Shown piece after piece: positions 47,124-57,845 of a DNA stretch of 64,000 nt. A program made the translations under genes and the position numbers. The notes under the pieces are model-generated. The model saw only the letters and a list, made by a program, of their open reading frames with translations. It was not told the origin of the DNA and ran no database searches. Source of the stretch: Saccharomycopsis malanga (lineage: Eukaryota > Ascomycota > Saccharomycetes > Ascoideales > Saccharomycopsidaceae); contig CP025321.1 of NCBI GenBank assembly GCA_004014935.1, positions 1,240,001-1,304,000 of the forward strand. Reading direction: 5' to 3'. Positions within the stretch are counted from its first letter, which is position 1; every line of letters begins with the position of its first letter.

Positions 47124-47406
47124 AAATGGTAAGTAAAATGGTATGTAATGGATGTTGTCTCGCTGTTTATATGTTAAACTGTAGCCAGTTATGGGTTGAA
47201 AACGTATAAACTTTGTTATCATGGACTAGAGAGCTAATTAGCAATTTAAATGCTGATAAAAATCACTAACCAAATATATGCTTGGCAATAGTTTGTATTC
47301 TTGCCTTTACAAAGTCATGACCAGTCCGATAAACGCGGGTTTTCAACAATGGCTGTCTTTAAATGGTTTAAATCAAAACTTTTTGAAAAGGGGACCCAGA
47401 TTGTTT

Positions 47407-47462
47407 AATAATAGCTTACATTTCGAGGCCAATGGCCACTGAGCCATACGGCCCAGGGGCTC
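47407..47462 (-). mobile_element. SINE-A remnant, both ends fused
   Basis: On the minus strand: GCCCCTGGGCCGTATGGCTC, then AGTGGCCATTGGCCTCGAAA. Nearly all of the interior is gone. Confidence 0.5.
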
Positions 47463-47733
47463 TTTACTTACCATTCACAGAAAAGACCTTATGGGAAATG
47501 TATATTATAGTATATGAATACTATTGAGCAGAGCAGAAGCAAAGCAGAACAATGAACACGTAAATAACATCAGCACCGCAAGACAAGGCAGATGGAAACA
47601 AGAAAACAATGACAATAGCAGGAAATAAAGAATAAAGAAACTGGAGAGATTAAGAGGGGTATGGAAACATTGACAACAATGGAATTGTGCATATGAGATC
47701 AAAGGGAAACAGAACATATATAAACGTTTTTGA

Positions 47734-48774
47734 TTATTTGTTTTTGTAAATGTCCACTTCGTACTTGTAACGTTTTTTGGTGACCATGACATCGTCCAAT
47801 GCATCATTATCGACAAACCAGCATACTCTGCCGGCGGCTCCTTCGTTAACAATGCTGCTAGGAAGAGCTTTGTCTGGTCTTTCAAAGACGGTTTTCAAAA
47901 TAGGAGCTTTGGTGCTGCCTTCTACGACAAAGGTGACTCTTACTGAATGGCAAATGACTGGTACGGTTAAAGTGATTCTGTTAGAAGGAGGCTTTGGAGC
48001 GTTTTCCACTGGCATCACCCACGCCAATTTTTCTCGAAGCTGTTCTCTGTTAGGAAAGAGAGATGCAATATGGCCGTCAGGAGCACAGCCAAGTAGGAAC
48101 AAATCGAACATAGGAAGCTTGACGGAATCTTTAAAGGCGAAATTCTTGATGAGGACTTTCTCGTAATCGTCTGCACATTCATCAGGATCATTTATTAATG
48201 ATTCATCGATATGATACACTTTAGGAAAACCGTATTGTTTACCGGACTTGGAATCAGAGATAAGATCAAACAAATTACGTTTAGCCAACCCATAGTTGGA
48301 TTCTTCATCGCTGAAAGGCACCAACCGTTCGTCAGCAAGATAAATGTCCCATTTTCCCCATACGACGTCTTCTCGTTTGAGAAGACCTTGATTAAGCACT
48401 GATATTAAGGATCCGCCAGAAATGGCGATTTTGAAGCGTTTTTCCTGCTCTTTCTTGTCTTTTTTCTTCTTCTTGGACCTTTTGGAGACGTTGTTGGACA
48501 GATTGGCCCCATTGCTCACAAAACTGTTGCTATGGGTATTATTGATGGTCCCTGGATCGCCCTCAATATGCGGATTCGGGCTCAAACCCTCTTCCATGGA
48601 CCCAGCATTGAGCTTGTCAAAATTACTGGCGCTCCAGCTTTCTCGTTTGTTGAAATGGTGGTGGCTGTCTGGAAACAACACATTGTTCTGCGCGGCAATT
48701 ATATGGTCTGCCACAGCATCAGCAACATCGTCAAACTCCTGGAACGCATAGATTTTAGGAACAGTCGTTGTCAT
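47734..48774 (-). CDS. 6-phosphogluconolactonase-like protein, Sol1/Sol2 type
   Basis: Sol proteins are 6-phosphogluconolactonase homologues; Sol3/Sol4 are enzymes, while Sol1/Sol2 act in tRNA export in S. cerevisiae. The protein has 346 residues. Family motifs are KIAISGGSLISVLNQG, IYLADERLVPFSDEESNYGL and LLGCAPDGHIASLFPN. An insertion at about residues 34-112 is polar and ends in a Lys-rich stretch (SKRSKKKKKDKKEQEKR), probably disordered or a nuclear signal. This insertion points to the Sol1/Sol2 branch and not to Sol3/Sol4. CAPDGH replaces the usual GMGPDGH, so activity is uncertain. Confidence 0.88.
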   Translation of the reverse strand: MTTTVPKIYAFQEFDDVADAVADHIIAAQNNVLFPDSHHHFNKRESWSASNFDKLNAGSMEEGLSPNPHIEGDPGTINNTHSNSFVSNGANLSNNVSKRSKKKKKDKKEQEKRFKIAISGGSLISVLNQGLLKREDVVWGKWDIYLADERLVPFSDEESNYGLAKRNLFDLISDSKSGKQYGFPKVYHIDESLINDPDECADDYEKVLIKNFAFKDSVKLPMFDLFLLGCAPDGHIASLFPNREQLREKLAWVMPVENAPKPPSNRITLTVPVICHSVRVTFVVEGSTKAPILKTVFERPDKALPSSIVNEGAAGRVCWFVDNDALDDVMVTKKRYKYEVDIYKNK

Positions 48775-49336
48775 CTTGATTATGTTATAGCCTTACTGAT
48801 GTCTTGTATTAAATCGTTAATTCCGTACCACACTAACAATAGATCGATCGTATTTACAAAGCCTTCTAGTGTATTAGCCTCAATAACCTGAATACTCTTC
48901 TATCACAGGCGTTTTCCGTCTACCGCCCTATTCTAGAACCTTCTCAATTGACGCAACGGGGGCAAATTCTAAACAAAATAACACACACAACTATCGTGCA
49001 CAATGGCGCAACTTTTTTCAACAAAAATAACAAATGTAAAACAAAAAAACAGACAAATAAAACTAGCCTGTCAGTTTATAAAAAGAAATGGTCGCTTTGT
49101 ATTATTATGTCCTCTCAGTTGCTCAACAATAATTGGTTATGATTAGACAGCTTATTGCGAAAAGTTGTGGTGGTCTGTTGATCACAGTGATGACACGCGA
49201 AAATAGCTAAACGCGCGCAGTTGTTAGATGTAATAACTGTAATAATTGAATAATATTTACAATTAAATGGAATGATATATTAAAATGTTGAAGATTGGGT
49301 GTGTAGATAGTAGCTTAAATTGGTAAAAATTATAAT

Positions 49337-49375
49337 TTTATATTTTGAGCCGAGTACTTATCAGTTCCGTAGTAA
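49337..49375 (-). mobile_element. SINE-A 3' end fragment
   Basis: On the minus strand GGAACTGATAAGTACTCGGC and ATATAAAAT tail, about 40 bases. Confidence 0.5.
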
Positions 49376-49448
49376 TTTGAATTGATAAAAGTTGAATAAT
49401 AATAGGATTGTTAACAAAAATTATTTCAATATCTAAATATCGAAAGGC

Positions 49449-49638
49449 CATTGGGCCCTTTGGCTCAGTGGTCAGTGCTCTCGGAGAAGAGAAAAAAGAC
49501 CTAACAGGAACATGGGTGAGCCAACTATGATCAAAAGGACATGATTGGGCTTTACCAAGTCCCCTTAGATATAGCGTGTATATACAAAACTAATATGTAC
49601 TGGGCTTGAAATATAAGATTATTATTATTATTATTATT
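49449..49638 (+). mobile_element. SINE-A, intact-looking short form
   Basis: Head GGCCATTGGGCCCTTTGGCT with A box TGGCTCAGTGG, GACCTAACAGGAACATGGGT, GACATGATTGGGCTTTACCA, AAGTCCCCTTAGATATAGCG and ATGTACTGGGCTTGAAATAT, with an ATT tail. One of the cleanest short-form copies. Confidence 0.9.
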
Positions 49639-49682
49639 TCAAGCCCAGTACATATCAGTTCCGTATGTACGCGCTATGTCTA
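49571..49682. repeat. inverted repeat: two SINE-A 3' ends tail to tail
   Basis: The 3' end of the preceding copy (49571-49611) is followed across the ATT tail by its own reverse complement (49637-49682, TTTCAAGCCCAGTACATATC). It can fold into a stem of about 40 bp. Confidence 0.8.
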
Positions 49683-50167
49683 GGCTTGAAATATATGATA
49701 TTTTTATCTAAATATTGAATAAATTTCTACGCAGTTTTAACTGTAGCCAGTTTGATGTAAAAATTTAAAAGATCCTGCATCGTTGAGGGAAATATATATA
49801 CAATCTCAGAATAGTTATTTCAAGTGAATAATTACCAATGAGACATTTCATTGAAATTTTTATAATTATAGCAAAATAATAGCTGAAATCCTATTTTAAA
49901 AAGGTTAGTCCATACAAGTTGCATCATCTTGACCAATATAAAGCTGAGGTGTATCCCTAGTCTTCTTACCTCTAGTATCCTTGGTTTTTATTTTTGACCA
50001 CCATAGTAAAGGTATTTATATCTTGGAATAACAAACCATTGAAAATAAATGAGTTTTATGTTTTTCTAGCTCAGAGGCTGAAGGATACGTTGCAAATCAA
50101 AACACTCAAGCTCATACATGATTCCAGACATTTCATTCATATATTATTACTTACAATTTCATTTGTA

Positions 50168-50902
50168 TCAATAATCCATCATTATATCGTCATCTTCGGT
50201 ATTTAAAACCCTCTCGTACCAGCTGTGCCATCGCTGCCATAACAATAGCTGTGGATTGTAATACCTTACTAACGAATAATTCTCGTCCATGTACATGTTA
50301 TAATAGATTTCTTCATTAGAGACAGTCTCGTGCTTGTGAGCTCTTTTCTGCCGTTTTGAATCGACTCCACTATCGATATCCATGTAATCCTCTGACACGC
50401 TATCATCAGAGAAATCACTGACTATATTGTTCTTACGACCTTGTTTTCTCAAGCTGATAATCCTGTCATGATGGTACTTGACGGCTTGCTGGACTTGACT
50501 TTTATTTTCTGTCTTTTTAAGTACTAGAAGTGGATCTAAAAACTTTTTAGAAATGTAGTATTTCTGCTTTCTGGGTTTCCTACGAGCTTCATATTCATAA
50601 TCGCTATCAAATTCGCTGTCACTTGACCCATTCAAAGACACCTCCAGCTCGTTTCCGCTATCTTCTTGCAAGTATTCATCCATTGAAGCTATAATCTCCG
50701 TTGGCTGCGCTTCCGCACGCCTATTTTCCAAATCCTTGGTTATGCCATTACTGGCTTTATTGCTCAATACAATACGGTCTTTATTATGCAACTGAAGGTC
50801 GCTAAAGAAATCTACTAGGCGACGCTTGCGAGACTCTCTGATGCTCATCGCAGCCTCTTGAGGAAATTCTTGACTTAACGTACGCTTCTGACTCATGCCC
50901 AT
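50168..50902 (-). CDS. uncharacterised acidic, probably nuclear protein
   Basis: The protein has 244 residues, or 242 from the second Met (MSQKRTLSQEFPQ). I do not recognise the family. It has a basic cluster near the start (RESRKRRLVDFF), long acidic and serine-rich stretches (NGSSDSEFDSDYEYE, DFSDDSVSEDYMDIDSG) and a basic patch RRKPRKQKYYISKKF. The aromatic C-terminus (NYSLVRYYNPQ, LLLWQRWHSWYERVL) then ends in DDDIMMDY. The composed C-terminal aromatic block looks conserved and the frame is long enough to be real. Two KR-rich patches suggest a nuclear protein; that is only an inference. Confidence 0.7.
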   Translation of the reverse strand: MGMSQKRTLSQEFPQEAAMSIRESRKRRLVDFFSDLQLHNKDRIVLSNKASNGITKDLENRRAEAQPTEIIASMDEYLQEDSGNELEVSLNGSSDSEFDSDYEYEARRKPRKQKYYISKKFLDPLLVLKKTENKSQVQQAVKYHHDRIISLRKQGRKNNIVSDFSDDSVSEDYMDIDSGVDSKRQKRAHKHETVSNEEIYYNMYMDENYSLVRYYNPQLLLWQRWHSWYERVLNTEDDDIMMDY

Positions 50903-51269
50903 TTGCCCTTTTTAATATACCAATTTGATACAATCATTGTTTCCCTTACAATCAAATCATATAATTATTTACCCCACAATTATACATCCATCTACATGCT
51001 CTAGTTGATCTTCTTTCCATAACCTTCCAGAGCCTCATAGAATCTCCACCTATATTATAACAGGTCAGTAGCCCGGGATATGGTTAATAGCCCCGGCTAT
51101 TGTTTACCCATGGCAAGTGTTACTAACCCTGAGTATAGTCAATGGCTATTGTTTAGTAGCGCTGTATCGAATTTGTCGGTAGCTTCAGGTTATTATAAAC
51201 AAGAGATTATATTACTTGATTGAAAGTATATAAATTATCAAGTCTATATAAATCATCAAGAGTATAGAT

Positions 51270-51689
51270 ATGTTGACCACGCCGTTAGCAGATATAGATC
51301 CCGAAATCTCTAAAAATGAGAGAAGTCTTTCATTGTTAGACCGTATTTACTGGGCATATTACATTCATCTTCCGTTTTATCTTATGACCAGTGGTGAAGC
51401 CTTTGTATTGCGTATGTATTATCGTGTCCTCATTTCCATTCAAAATTACGTACTAACTTGGTAAGACCTGATAATGTTTTTGTTTGTTTCCATGATACTT
51501 TACGGTATAGGTGTTTATTTACCAAGTTCCACTCTTTCACTATGTGCCAGAATCTACTACTACTTGACAGGCGAAGACTTGTTGTATTCCGTTAGAAACC
51601 AGTTGCCTTACTATTCCAAGCAGTATTTATCGTATATTGAACTTCCATGGTTCAATATCACGCGCTACATTGAAAACGTGATAAGTTGA
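51270..51689 (+). CDS. serine palmitoyltransferase small subunit (Tsc3/ssSPT-like), spliced
   Basis: Small subunits stimulate serine palmitoyltransferase in the ER, the first step of sphingolipid synthesis. Exon 1 is 51270-51411. The intron, 51412-51465 (54 nt), has donor GTATGT, branch TACTAAC and acceptor GGTAAG. Exon 2 is 51466-51689. The joined protein has 121 residues. The region LDRIYWAYYIHLPFYLMTSG, then AFVLH and MFLFVSMILYGIGVYLP aligns with human ssSPTa over its membrane segment with equal spacing. The intron falls inside this stretch, so neither frame alone shows the match. The protein has an extra C-terminal part of about 45 residues (TGEDLLYSVRNQLPYYSKQY) that I cannot place. The CTG at 51468-51470 aligns with Ser. 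Confidence 0.65.
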
Positions 51690-51956
51690 TTCTGTTCTTT
51701 AACCTTTTGATAGGTTTATTTATTAAAGCGTAAGCTTTTTTTCATTTTATTGTTTTGTTTTACCATCTGCTTGCCAATTGCTTATATTTGTTCTATCTTT
51801 GCGGCTTGTATTTAGCTTTTACCTGTCTTGCATTTTAATTTTGTCTGTTCATGGTCCATCAATTTAATATCCCTTTTTAATATCTTACAATTCACACGTT
51901 TTTCAAAGGTAAATCAGCTGGCACTGTAATTTGTATTTCAAAGAATTGTACATTTT

Positions 51957-52046
51957 TAATTCAGCAGATTCTTAATTCAGTAGATTTTTAATTCAGTAGA
52001 TTCTTAATTCAGTAGATTCTTAATTCAGTAGGTTCTCAATTCAACA
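51957..52046. repeat. minisatellite, 16-17 bp unit
   Basis: TTCTTAATTCAGTAGA-type units, five to six in a row. Confidence 0.9.
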
Positions 52047-52254
52047 AGTTGTTTTGTTTTATCAGTTGTATTGCGGCAATTTCAGGTACCTTTTTTTAAT
52101 ATGATCTTATAAATTGACCAGTACTGGTAATAAAGAATTTTTAAAGACTATACTAAACAATTACCAAATCAAATTGAGTAAAAATCTACAAAACTTGCAG
52201 CTTCATCGGAAAGTAACTATTAGATATTTGTATTTGCCTATGGAATTACGGACA

Positions 52255-52330
52255 GCATTGTAAAACCAGCGAGTAAAAAGTGTTAATGTCGGGAATTGAA
52301 CCTCGAGCCCGTTAGGTCTTGAAATACTAA
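52255..52330 (-). mobile_element. SINE-A, B-box fragment
   Basis: On the minus strand: AAGACCTAACGGGCTCGAGG, B box GGTTCAATTCCCGAC, and body CTTTTTACTCGCTGGTTTTA. Head and 3' end are missing. Confidence 0.65.
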
Positions 52331-52407
52331 AGGTAAAACTATGATTTCTATATTATTCAGTGGTATTATGTAGAGTGAATGGAGACCAGGACACTAGATG
52401 TATATAT

Positions 52408-52500
52408 TTTAATAATATCTTATATTCTCTACCCAGCACATGTATAGTTACTTTAATAATGTCTTATATTTTGAGCCCAGTAAATATCAGGCTCGAACCT
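52408..52500 (-). mobile_element. SINE-A 3' ends, two in tandem
   Basis: On the minus strand CTGATATTTACTGGGCTCAA and again CATGTGCTGGGTAGAGAATA, each with an ATAAGAT-type tail start. Confidence 0.6.
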
Positions 52501-52838
52501 ATAATAAACGATCAACTATTAATACTATTGTGTAATATTCAGATAAACTTAAAAGTGTTTTCAAACGGCAATATAGCTTTACCATACCGTAGACCAAACA
52601 TTCAGTATATGGTATAATTACTACAGTAATGACAATTAAACACATAAGTCAACGAGAGACTCTAAACGTAACCATAAAAAGATTCAGTTCTAAAAGATGA
52701 AAAATAAAAAAAAAAGACTAACAAGTGATAAAGTAAAAGAAAAGCTTTTGAAAATATAATAAACTAAAATAACAAGTAAATAAATAAACAATTGATAAAA
52801 AAAAAATTACAAAGACTCGAAATAAAATTTTCCGGCCA

Positions 52839-55800
52839 TTAGTTTGTAGATTGATGATTGTGATGACTGCTTAGAAAAGATTTCATTTTTTCTTTTCTGC
52901 TTCTTTTCTTCACATCTTTGGCTGAATTGTGGCCATCTATTGAACTGGAGCCATTAGTAGTAGTTTTGACACGCCTCAGGGCAATATTAAGATCTGGCTC
53001 TTTTGAGTCGTCATTTCTAATGTCTCCAATGATACTGTCACCGTCTTCGGAGTCACTAAAAATATTACCCAATTTTTTTTTAGTGGTAGCATCAATTGGA
53101 GACACGTAATTTTCCACTGGGGATTTCTTCAAAATGTTACCATATGCAGGCATCTTTTTTGGCGGTGGGGATTCCAACGGGTTACTACTGTTACTATTTG
53201 TACGTAACTTGAGTTTGGATCTTTGAAAGGTTCCGGAGAATCTGGACTTTTTAGGCTCCTCCTTACGGAATAACATATCTACAGGACTTATTGGAGATTC
53301 CCCACCAATGTCAGGGCTACTTTTATCGAAGGACGATGACTTTTTTCCAGGCATTCTTAGCATAGGGATATTATCGTTGTTTCCAAATTCGTCAGAGGAC
53401 TGTCGTGAAGGCGAAACTGAATGTTTTGCTTCCTTAATACCACCGGAATGAGCACTTAGTCTGCTTTTTGTCGATTGGATTTTGGTCAAATACTTTTCTC
53501 CGTCTTCTTCTTCAACAGCAATTTCATTATCATCAAAAGACGAGTTGGACGACAAATCGACTTCCACTTCCTTTTCAGTGGCATTCAACAATTCTCTTAT
53601 TTTCAGTGATTTGGTATTTGGCAAAGGCGGTTTCATATTGACCATAGATGTTGGGGATTCAATGTCTAACAAATTGACAGAAGAATGCTGTTTGGTGTCA
53701 ATCGATAGATTATTAAACTGTTTATTCAACGATTCATTGTGTTCTGGCCGTTTGTCGTCAAATGATACCCCATCTTCGTTATCAACCATGCCATTAACTA
53801 TATTCTTAGTACGCAATAACAAATCATTGATTTGCTCTCCAGTTTTTGTTGGCTCGTTTTTCGACGGATTGAAAACAGGAAACGGTGTCTTAACTTCAGG
53901 CTTTGCATTAGCCCAGGGGTTCTTAGGGTTTCCTGGCTTGAAAGCAGAATCAATTAGAAATGGATTATTTGTAGTCTTTTGCGCTGGATTGTAAGTGTCG
54001 TCACTATCGAAATCAAGTAAATTGTGAGCATCTGGTTGATAAGAAGGGTTGTGGGATGTATTATAATGGGAATTATCAACAAATAGAAAATCATCATTAT
54101 TGTGACTGATATCATGCGTATTGGAATGACTATAGCTATCATTATTCTTGGTAGAGCTAAGACTTTTACTAGAGTTAACACCGTTATAGCTTGTGCTAGG
54201 AGTATTGCTGTAACTAGTAGTATTTCCTTTTTCATTATACCCCGCAGCACCGTTTTGTTTAATATCATTATAATTGTCTCTGGTATCATTATACTTTTGA
54301 CTGTTGATATTATTGTACATTTGGTTGTTGGTGTCATTGGTATAGCTACGACCATAATTCACACTGTTATCGCCAGTTATGATATTTTCATTATAATTTG
54401 TACTCAAATTACCTTCAGCAGCACCGTCAAATTGAGAGTTTAAATCAACGTACGACAGTGGGCGAGACTGGCTTGTTTTACTTTTGGTGGATGGCTGTCG
54501 TGAAGGTTCTTTTGATGGGTCTTTTGATGGCTCTTTTGATGGTGACGATGTACGTTCAAAGTTGTATAAATCGTTTGAACTATCATTAGTTTTAGTCAAA
54601 TTGATAGAGGAAGAAGAATTGTAGAATACGTTATTGCCACTAGTCTGGATAGACACATTACTTTTGTTAGGCACCAATATGTTAGCACCCGGGGTAGCCA
54701 AGTATTGTTCCTCGGGGACTCTGTGGTTATAATTATCGTACTGAGGATATTGTGGAGGATAATATTGCGAAGGATAATTGAAGGAAGCGTGGAGTTGGTC
54801 GACAGAAGGATATCTTACTTCAGCTGAGTTTAATAAATCATCAGAATAGTTGTTGTCCAAGTTATTTACATTTTCAAACCTGCTGCCATCATTCAACTCA
54901 GCCAAGTTTTGGGCAGAAGTGTTTTTCTTCACAGACGGCGATAACTTGGGCGATTCTTCTATCATTTCAGTGGTTCTTTGTAGCAAGGTTTGAGTCAACG
55001 ACTTGATATCGTTTTGGTTTTCCGATGGTTCTTTCTGAGCCTGTGGATATACCGCTATTGGGTTATTGAGTTTTGGAAACCCAGGAGGCAGATTAGCATA
55101 AGCACCAGCAGAAGGAACCGGGATTGAAGGCTGATATTGTGCGGCAGGAGGATTACTAGCATATTGATTAGGAACACTATACGGGATTTTGTAAGGACCC
55201 TCGCCATACTTGTCGTGTATAGGGACAGTCAAATTGCTGATTTTACAGACAGCATCTACAACTTGGTAAATGTTGGGTCTGAACTTTGGATTCGCCTGGA
55301 GCATGATGATAATCAAGTTCTTCAAACTAGGCGAGAACTTAGGGGCGGCAGGAAACTGGAACGTGGCACTCAAAATAGCAGCCTCGCCATGTGTTTCGAA
55401 AGGGGTTCTGTAATAGCACAATTTGTAAAGAAATACGCCCAAGGCCCAAATATCGGACTTTTCGTCTATTGGAAAGCCTCTAGTGAGATCCACCATCTCG
55501 GGACATCGGTACTGAGGCGTTGTTTGGTATATAATGTCTTTATACAAGCTTTCAAGCTGGGTTTGGTTGCGTGGCGGTGGAATTACATGGCATGTTGAGC
55601 CAAAATCACACAATTTGAAATTCCGTTGCGAATCTATCAACACATTTTCGATTTTTATGTCTCTGTGGATCAACGGTTTGGGCAAGTAGTGCAACTGGGA
55701 GACTGCGAGAGAAATATCATACATAATTTTCAAGATTTCAATCTCTTTGAGCTTAGTTTTGAGCCGGGTGTTCATGAAATGCAATAAGGACTTATTGGGA

Positions 55801-56135
55801 CATAATTCCATTAATACTAGCACCTCATAGCCAATACTTTCATGGGAATCAGCCACAGAGAGCCGCGAGGCATGGGAATCATAATACTGCACTATATTCG
55901 AGCATCCTACCAACTTTTGCATCACTTTCACTTCTGTCCGAAGTTGACTAAGCCCCGTCTTGTCCTTCACCAACACACGCTTCAAACACGCAATATCACT
56001 GTTGTTCTCCGGTGGGCTTATCTGCACCTTGTATATATGTGCAAACCCGCCCTCTGAGAAGTAATTTATTATTATACATTGATGTGTTCCTACTTTAAGC
56101 TTTGTCCCAGGACTAAGCTTCTTGAACTTGTCCAT
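52839..56135 (-). CDS. AKL1: NAK-family protein kinase Akl1
   Basis: Ark1/Prk1/Akl1 kinases phosphorylate endocytic coat and actin-patch proteins. The protein has 1098 residues, against 1108 in S. cerevisiae Akl1. The kinase domain (about residues 12-305) contains FSEGGFAHIYKVQISPPENN, VLVLMELCPNKSLLHFMNTR, PLIHRDIKIENVLID and KLCDFGSTCHVIPPPRN. The FMNTRLK sequence favours Akl1 over Ark1/Prk1. The remaining 790 residues are low-complexity, rich in Asn, Ser, Pro and Tyr, with a short SKEPSKDPSKEPSRQPS repeat, and a basic C-terminus (KKRSRKEKMKSFLSSHH). The intact HRD and DFG motifs suggest an active kinase. Confidence 0.92.
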   Translation of the reverse strand: MDKFKKLSPGTKLKVGTHQCIIINYFSEGGFAHIYKVQISPPENNSDIACLKRVLVKDKTGLSQLRTEVKVMQKLVGCSNIVQYYDSHASRLSVADSHESIGYEVLVLMELCPNKSLLHFMNTRLKTKLKEIEILKIMYDISLAVSQLHYLPKPLIHRDIKIENVLIDSQRNFKLCDFGSTCHVIPPPRNQTQLESLYKDIIYQTTPQYRCPEMVDLTRGFPIDEKSDIWALGVFLYKLCYYRTPFETHGEAAILSATFQFPAAPKFSPSLKNLIIIMLQANPKFRPNIYQVVDAVCKISNLTVPIHDKYGEGPYKIPYSVPNQYASNPPAAQYQPSIPVPSAGAYANLPPGFPKLNNPIAVYPQAQKEPSENQNDIKSLTQTLLQRTTEMIEESPKLSPSVKKNTSAQNLAELNDGSRFENVNNLDNNYSDDLLNSAEVRYPSVDQLHASFNYPSQYYPPQYPQYDNYNHRVPEEQYLATPGANILVPNKSNVSIQTSGNNVFYNSSSSINLTKTNDSSNDLYNFERTSSPSKEPSKDPSKEPSRQPSTKSKTSQSRPLSYVDLNSQFDGAAEGNLSTNYNENIITGDNSVNYGRSYTNDTNNQMYNNINSQKYNDTRDNYNDIKQNGAAGYNEKGNTTSYSNTPSTSYNGVNSSKSLSSTKNNDSYSHSNTHDISHNNDDFLFVDNSHYNTSHNPSYQPDAHNLLDFDSDDTYNPAQKTTNNPFLIDSAFKPGNPKNPWANAKPEVKTPFPVFNPSKNEPTKTGEQINDLLLRTKNIVNGMVDNEDGVSFDDKRPEHNESLNKQFNNLSIDTKQHSSVNLLDIESPTSMVNMKPPLPNTKSLKIRELLNATEKEVEVDLSSNSSFDDNEIAVEEEDGEKYLTKIQSTKSRLSAHSGGIKEAKHSVSPSRQSSDEFGNNDNIPMLRMPGKKSSSFDKSSPDIGGESPISPVDMLFRKEEPKKSRFSGTFQRSKLKLRTNSNSSNPLESPPPKKMPAYGNILKKSPVENYVSPIDATTKKKLGNIFSDSEDGDSIIGDIRNDDSKEPDLNIALRRVKTTTNGSSSIDGHNSAKDVKKRSRKEKMKSFLSSHHNHQSTN

Positions 56136-56629
56136 ATTCTGACCTCAAACACTCTTGTCCTCGACTACAAATTCTATTCCCAGTATATAGAATCAGCCTT
56201 TAATACTTGCAACAGCTCAATAATAATTAAAAACCGTACTATATCTTCTATCTCTCCTCTGTATACACCTCATTATCATCATCAAACACTGATCTCTGCT
56301 TCAATGCTGTCATTCTCCAGACCATCACGTGAATCGGCTGACCCGTAGATTTGGAGCGGGTGCAATAATAGGGGTGTGACTGTTGATAGCAGTTGCTTAT
56401 TATAACCGATGATGGTAAATTTGCAAGGTATTTATTTCTTTTGGTAGGTAAATATGGTAATGTCTACTGGGTCTTGATAAACTCTAGAAAAAGAATTTAC
56501 TTAGTGTTATTCAAGATGAATATTGCGTAGGAAAACATGGATTGTTCTAATTGTTTATAGTTTAACACAGATTGTTCTTACAGTTCGTAGTTGAAATCAA
56601 ACCCTTGAGCCGGTTTGAGAGCGATAACT

Positions 56630-56670
56630 GCCAAACCATCCGGCCCAATGGCTCATTAGATATTATTATT
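56630..56670 (+). mobile_element. SINE-A head and tail remnant
   Basis: CATCCGGCCCAATGGCTCAT is joined to an ATT tail, and SINE-B copy 5 follows at once. Confidence 0.5.
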
Positions 56671-57515
56671 ATGCCTTACTATTGCAAGGTGGCCAAGTTG
56701 GTTATGCCATGCGCCACACCAAATAGTGCAGAATACTGCAGAATTGTGCAGAAAGACAAGTGTGGCGTTCCTCACTTTAGTTTTTGGACTCGTTTCGTGC
56801 TCTTGACGTTTGGAAGTAAATATCAAAAGTTTTATTGAATTAAATCAGTATTATCCAGGTAATTTTAATTCTAGCAAATAAAACCCAACATTCTAAATTT
56901 TTTTACTATATTATAGAACTGTTTCTAGCAAAAAATTACAGATCTGTGCGTAAATATTTGATATAACGGAAAATTGTCAATTTTGACGAAAAGTTGATTC
57001 TGTTAAGTCATATTCAAGAGTCTGCACAGCAAATCAAACCGTGCAAAAGCTATATTTGTATACTCTCCAGATCCTAAAGTTTTATAGCGTGTAAGTCATT
57101 TTGGAATTTGGTCTTTATATTTTATTTAATAATAAGAAAAGTATTATTTTGTCGAAAATAACACATAATTGTTAGAAATTGTGTTTCCCACCTCCCAGAG
57201 AGTGCTTTTTTTATCTCTTGATAATATTCTATAGTTTAAGATTGTCCTTATTTTTAAGTATGCTTCCTTAAGGTTTGATTGAGGCTTTATCCCAAAGAAA
57301 CACACATCTCAAAAGCTGAAAAAAGGATTTTTTATTATGTTTTCTCAGAGGAACTCGTATTTGATAATAATCGTACTATATTGTCAAATTAGCGTATTTC
57401 GAAAATTTGTATACATTGAATATTTAATGGGCTCGGTAAAGCGTATTGTGCTTATGAAGAAGCTTTATACCTTTGTCCAGAGGAAGCCGTTTTAAAAAAA
57501 ACAATTATTCTCAAT
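56671..57515 (+). mobile_element. SINE-B copy 5
   Basis: ATGCCTTACTATTGCAAGGT, A box TGGCCAAGTTGG, AGTGCAGAAT-type repeats, GTGTGGCGTTCCTCAC, a diverged B box (GGACTCGTTTCGTGC), then the body with GAGTCTGCACAGCAAATCA. Confidence 0.75.
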
Positions 57516-57845
57516 ATGTTCAATTACCTCTATTATAATAAAGACTACATAACGAAATATCAGAAGGCTGATAATCATAGAAGGGTTATATCCGTCTTTC
57601 TTAAAAGCATTTCTTACATTATTAAATTTTTGCTTCTTATATTATTAATAATACAGACATCATGGATCTCAATATTAGTATTTGAATTACTACCTTAACA
57701 TGATTTAAGGCAAGTTTTCGTATTGAAATGATATAATGAATACTAGGCTTGATTATCACTATTATTCTTATTCTTATTAAAATATTATCAACTGAAGAAT
57801 GCTATTTACAAATTTAATACTACTCGTAATATATTATGAACGTAT

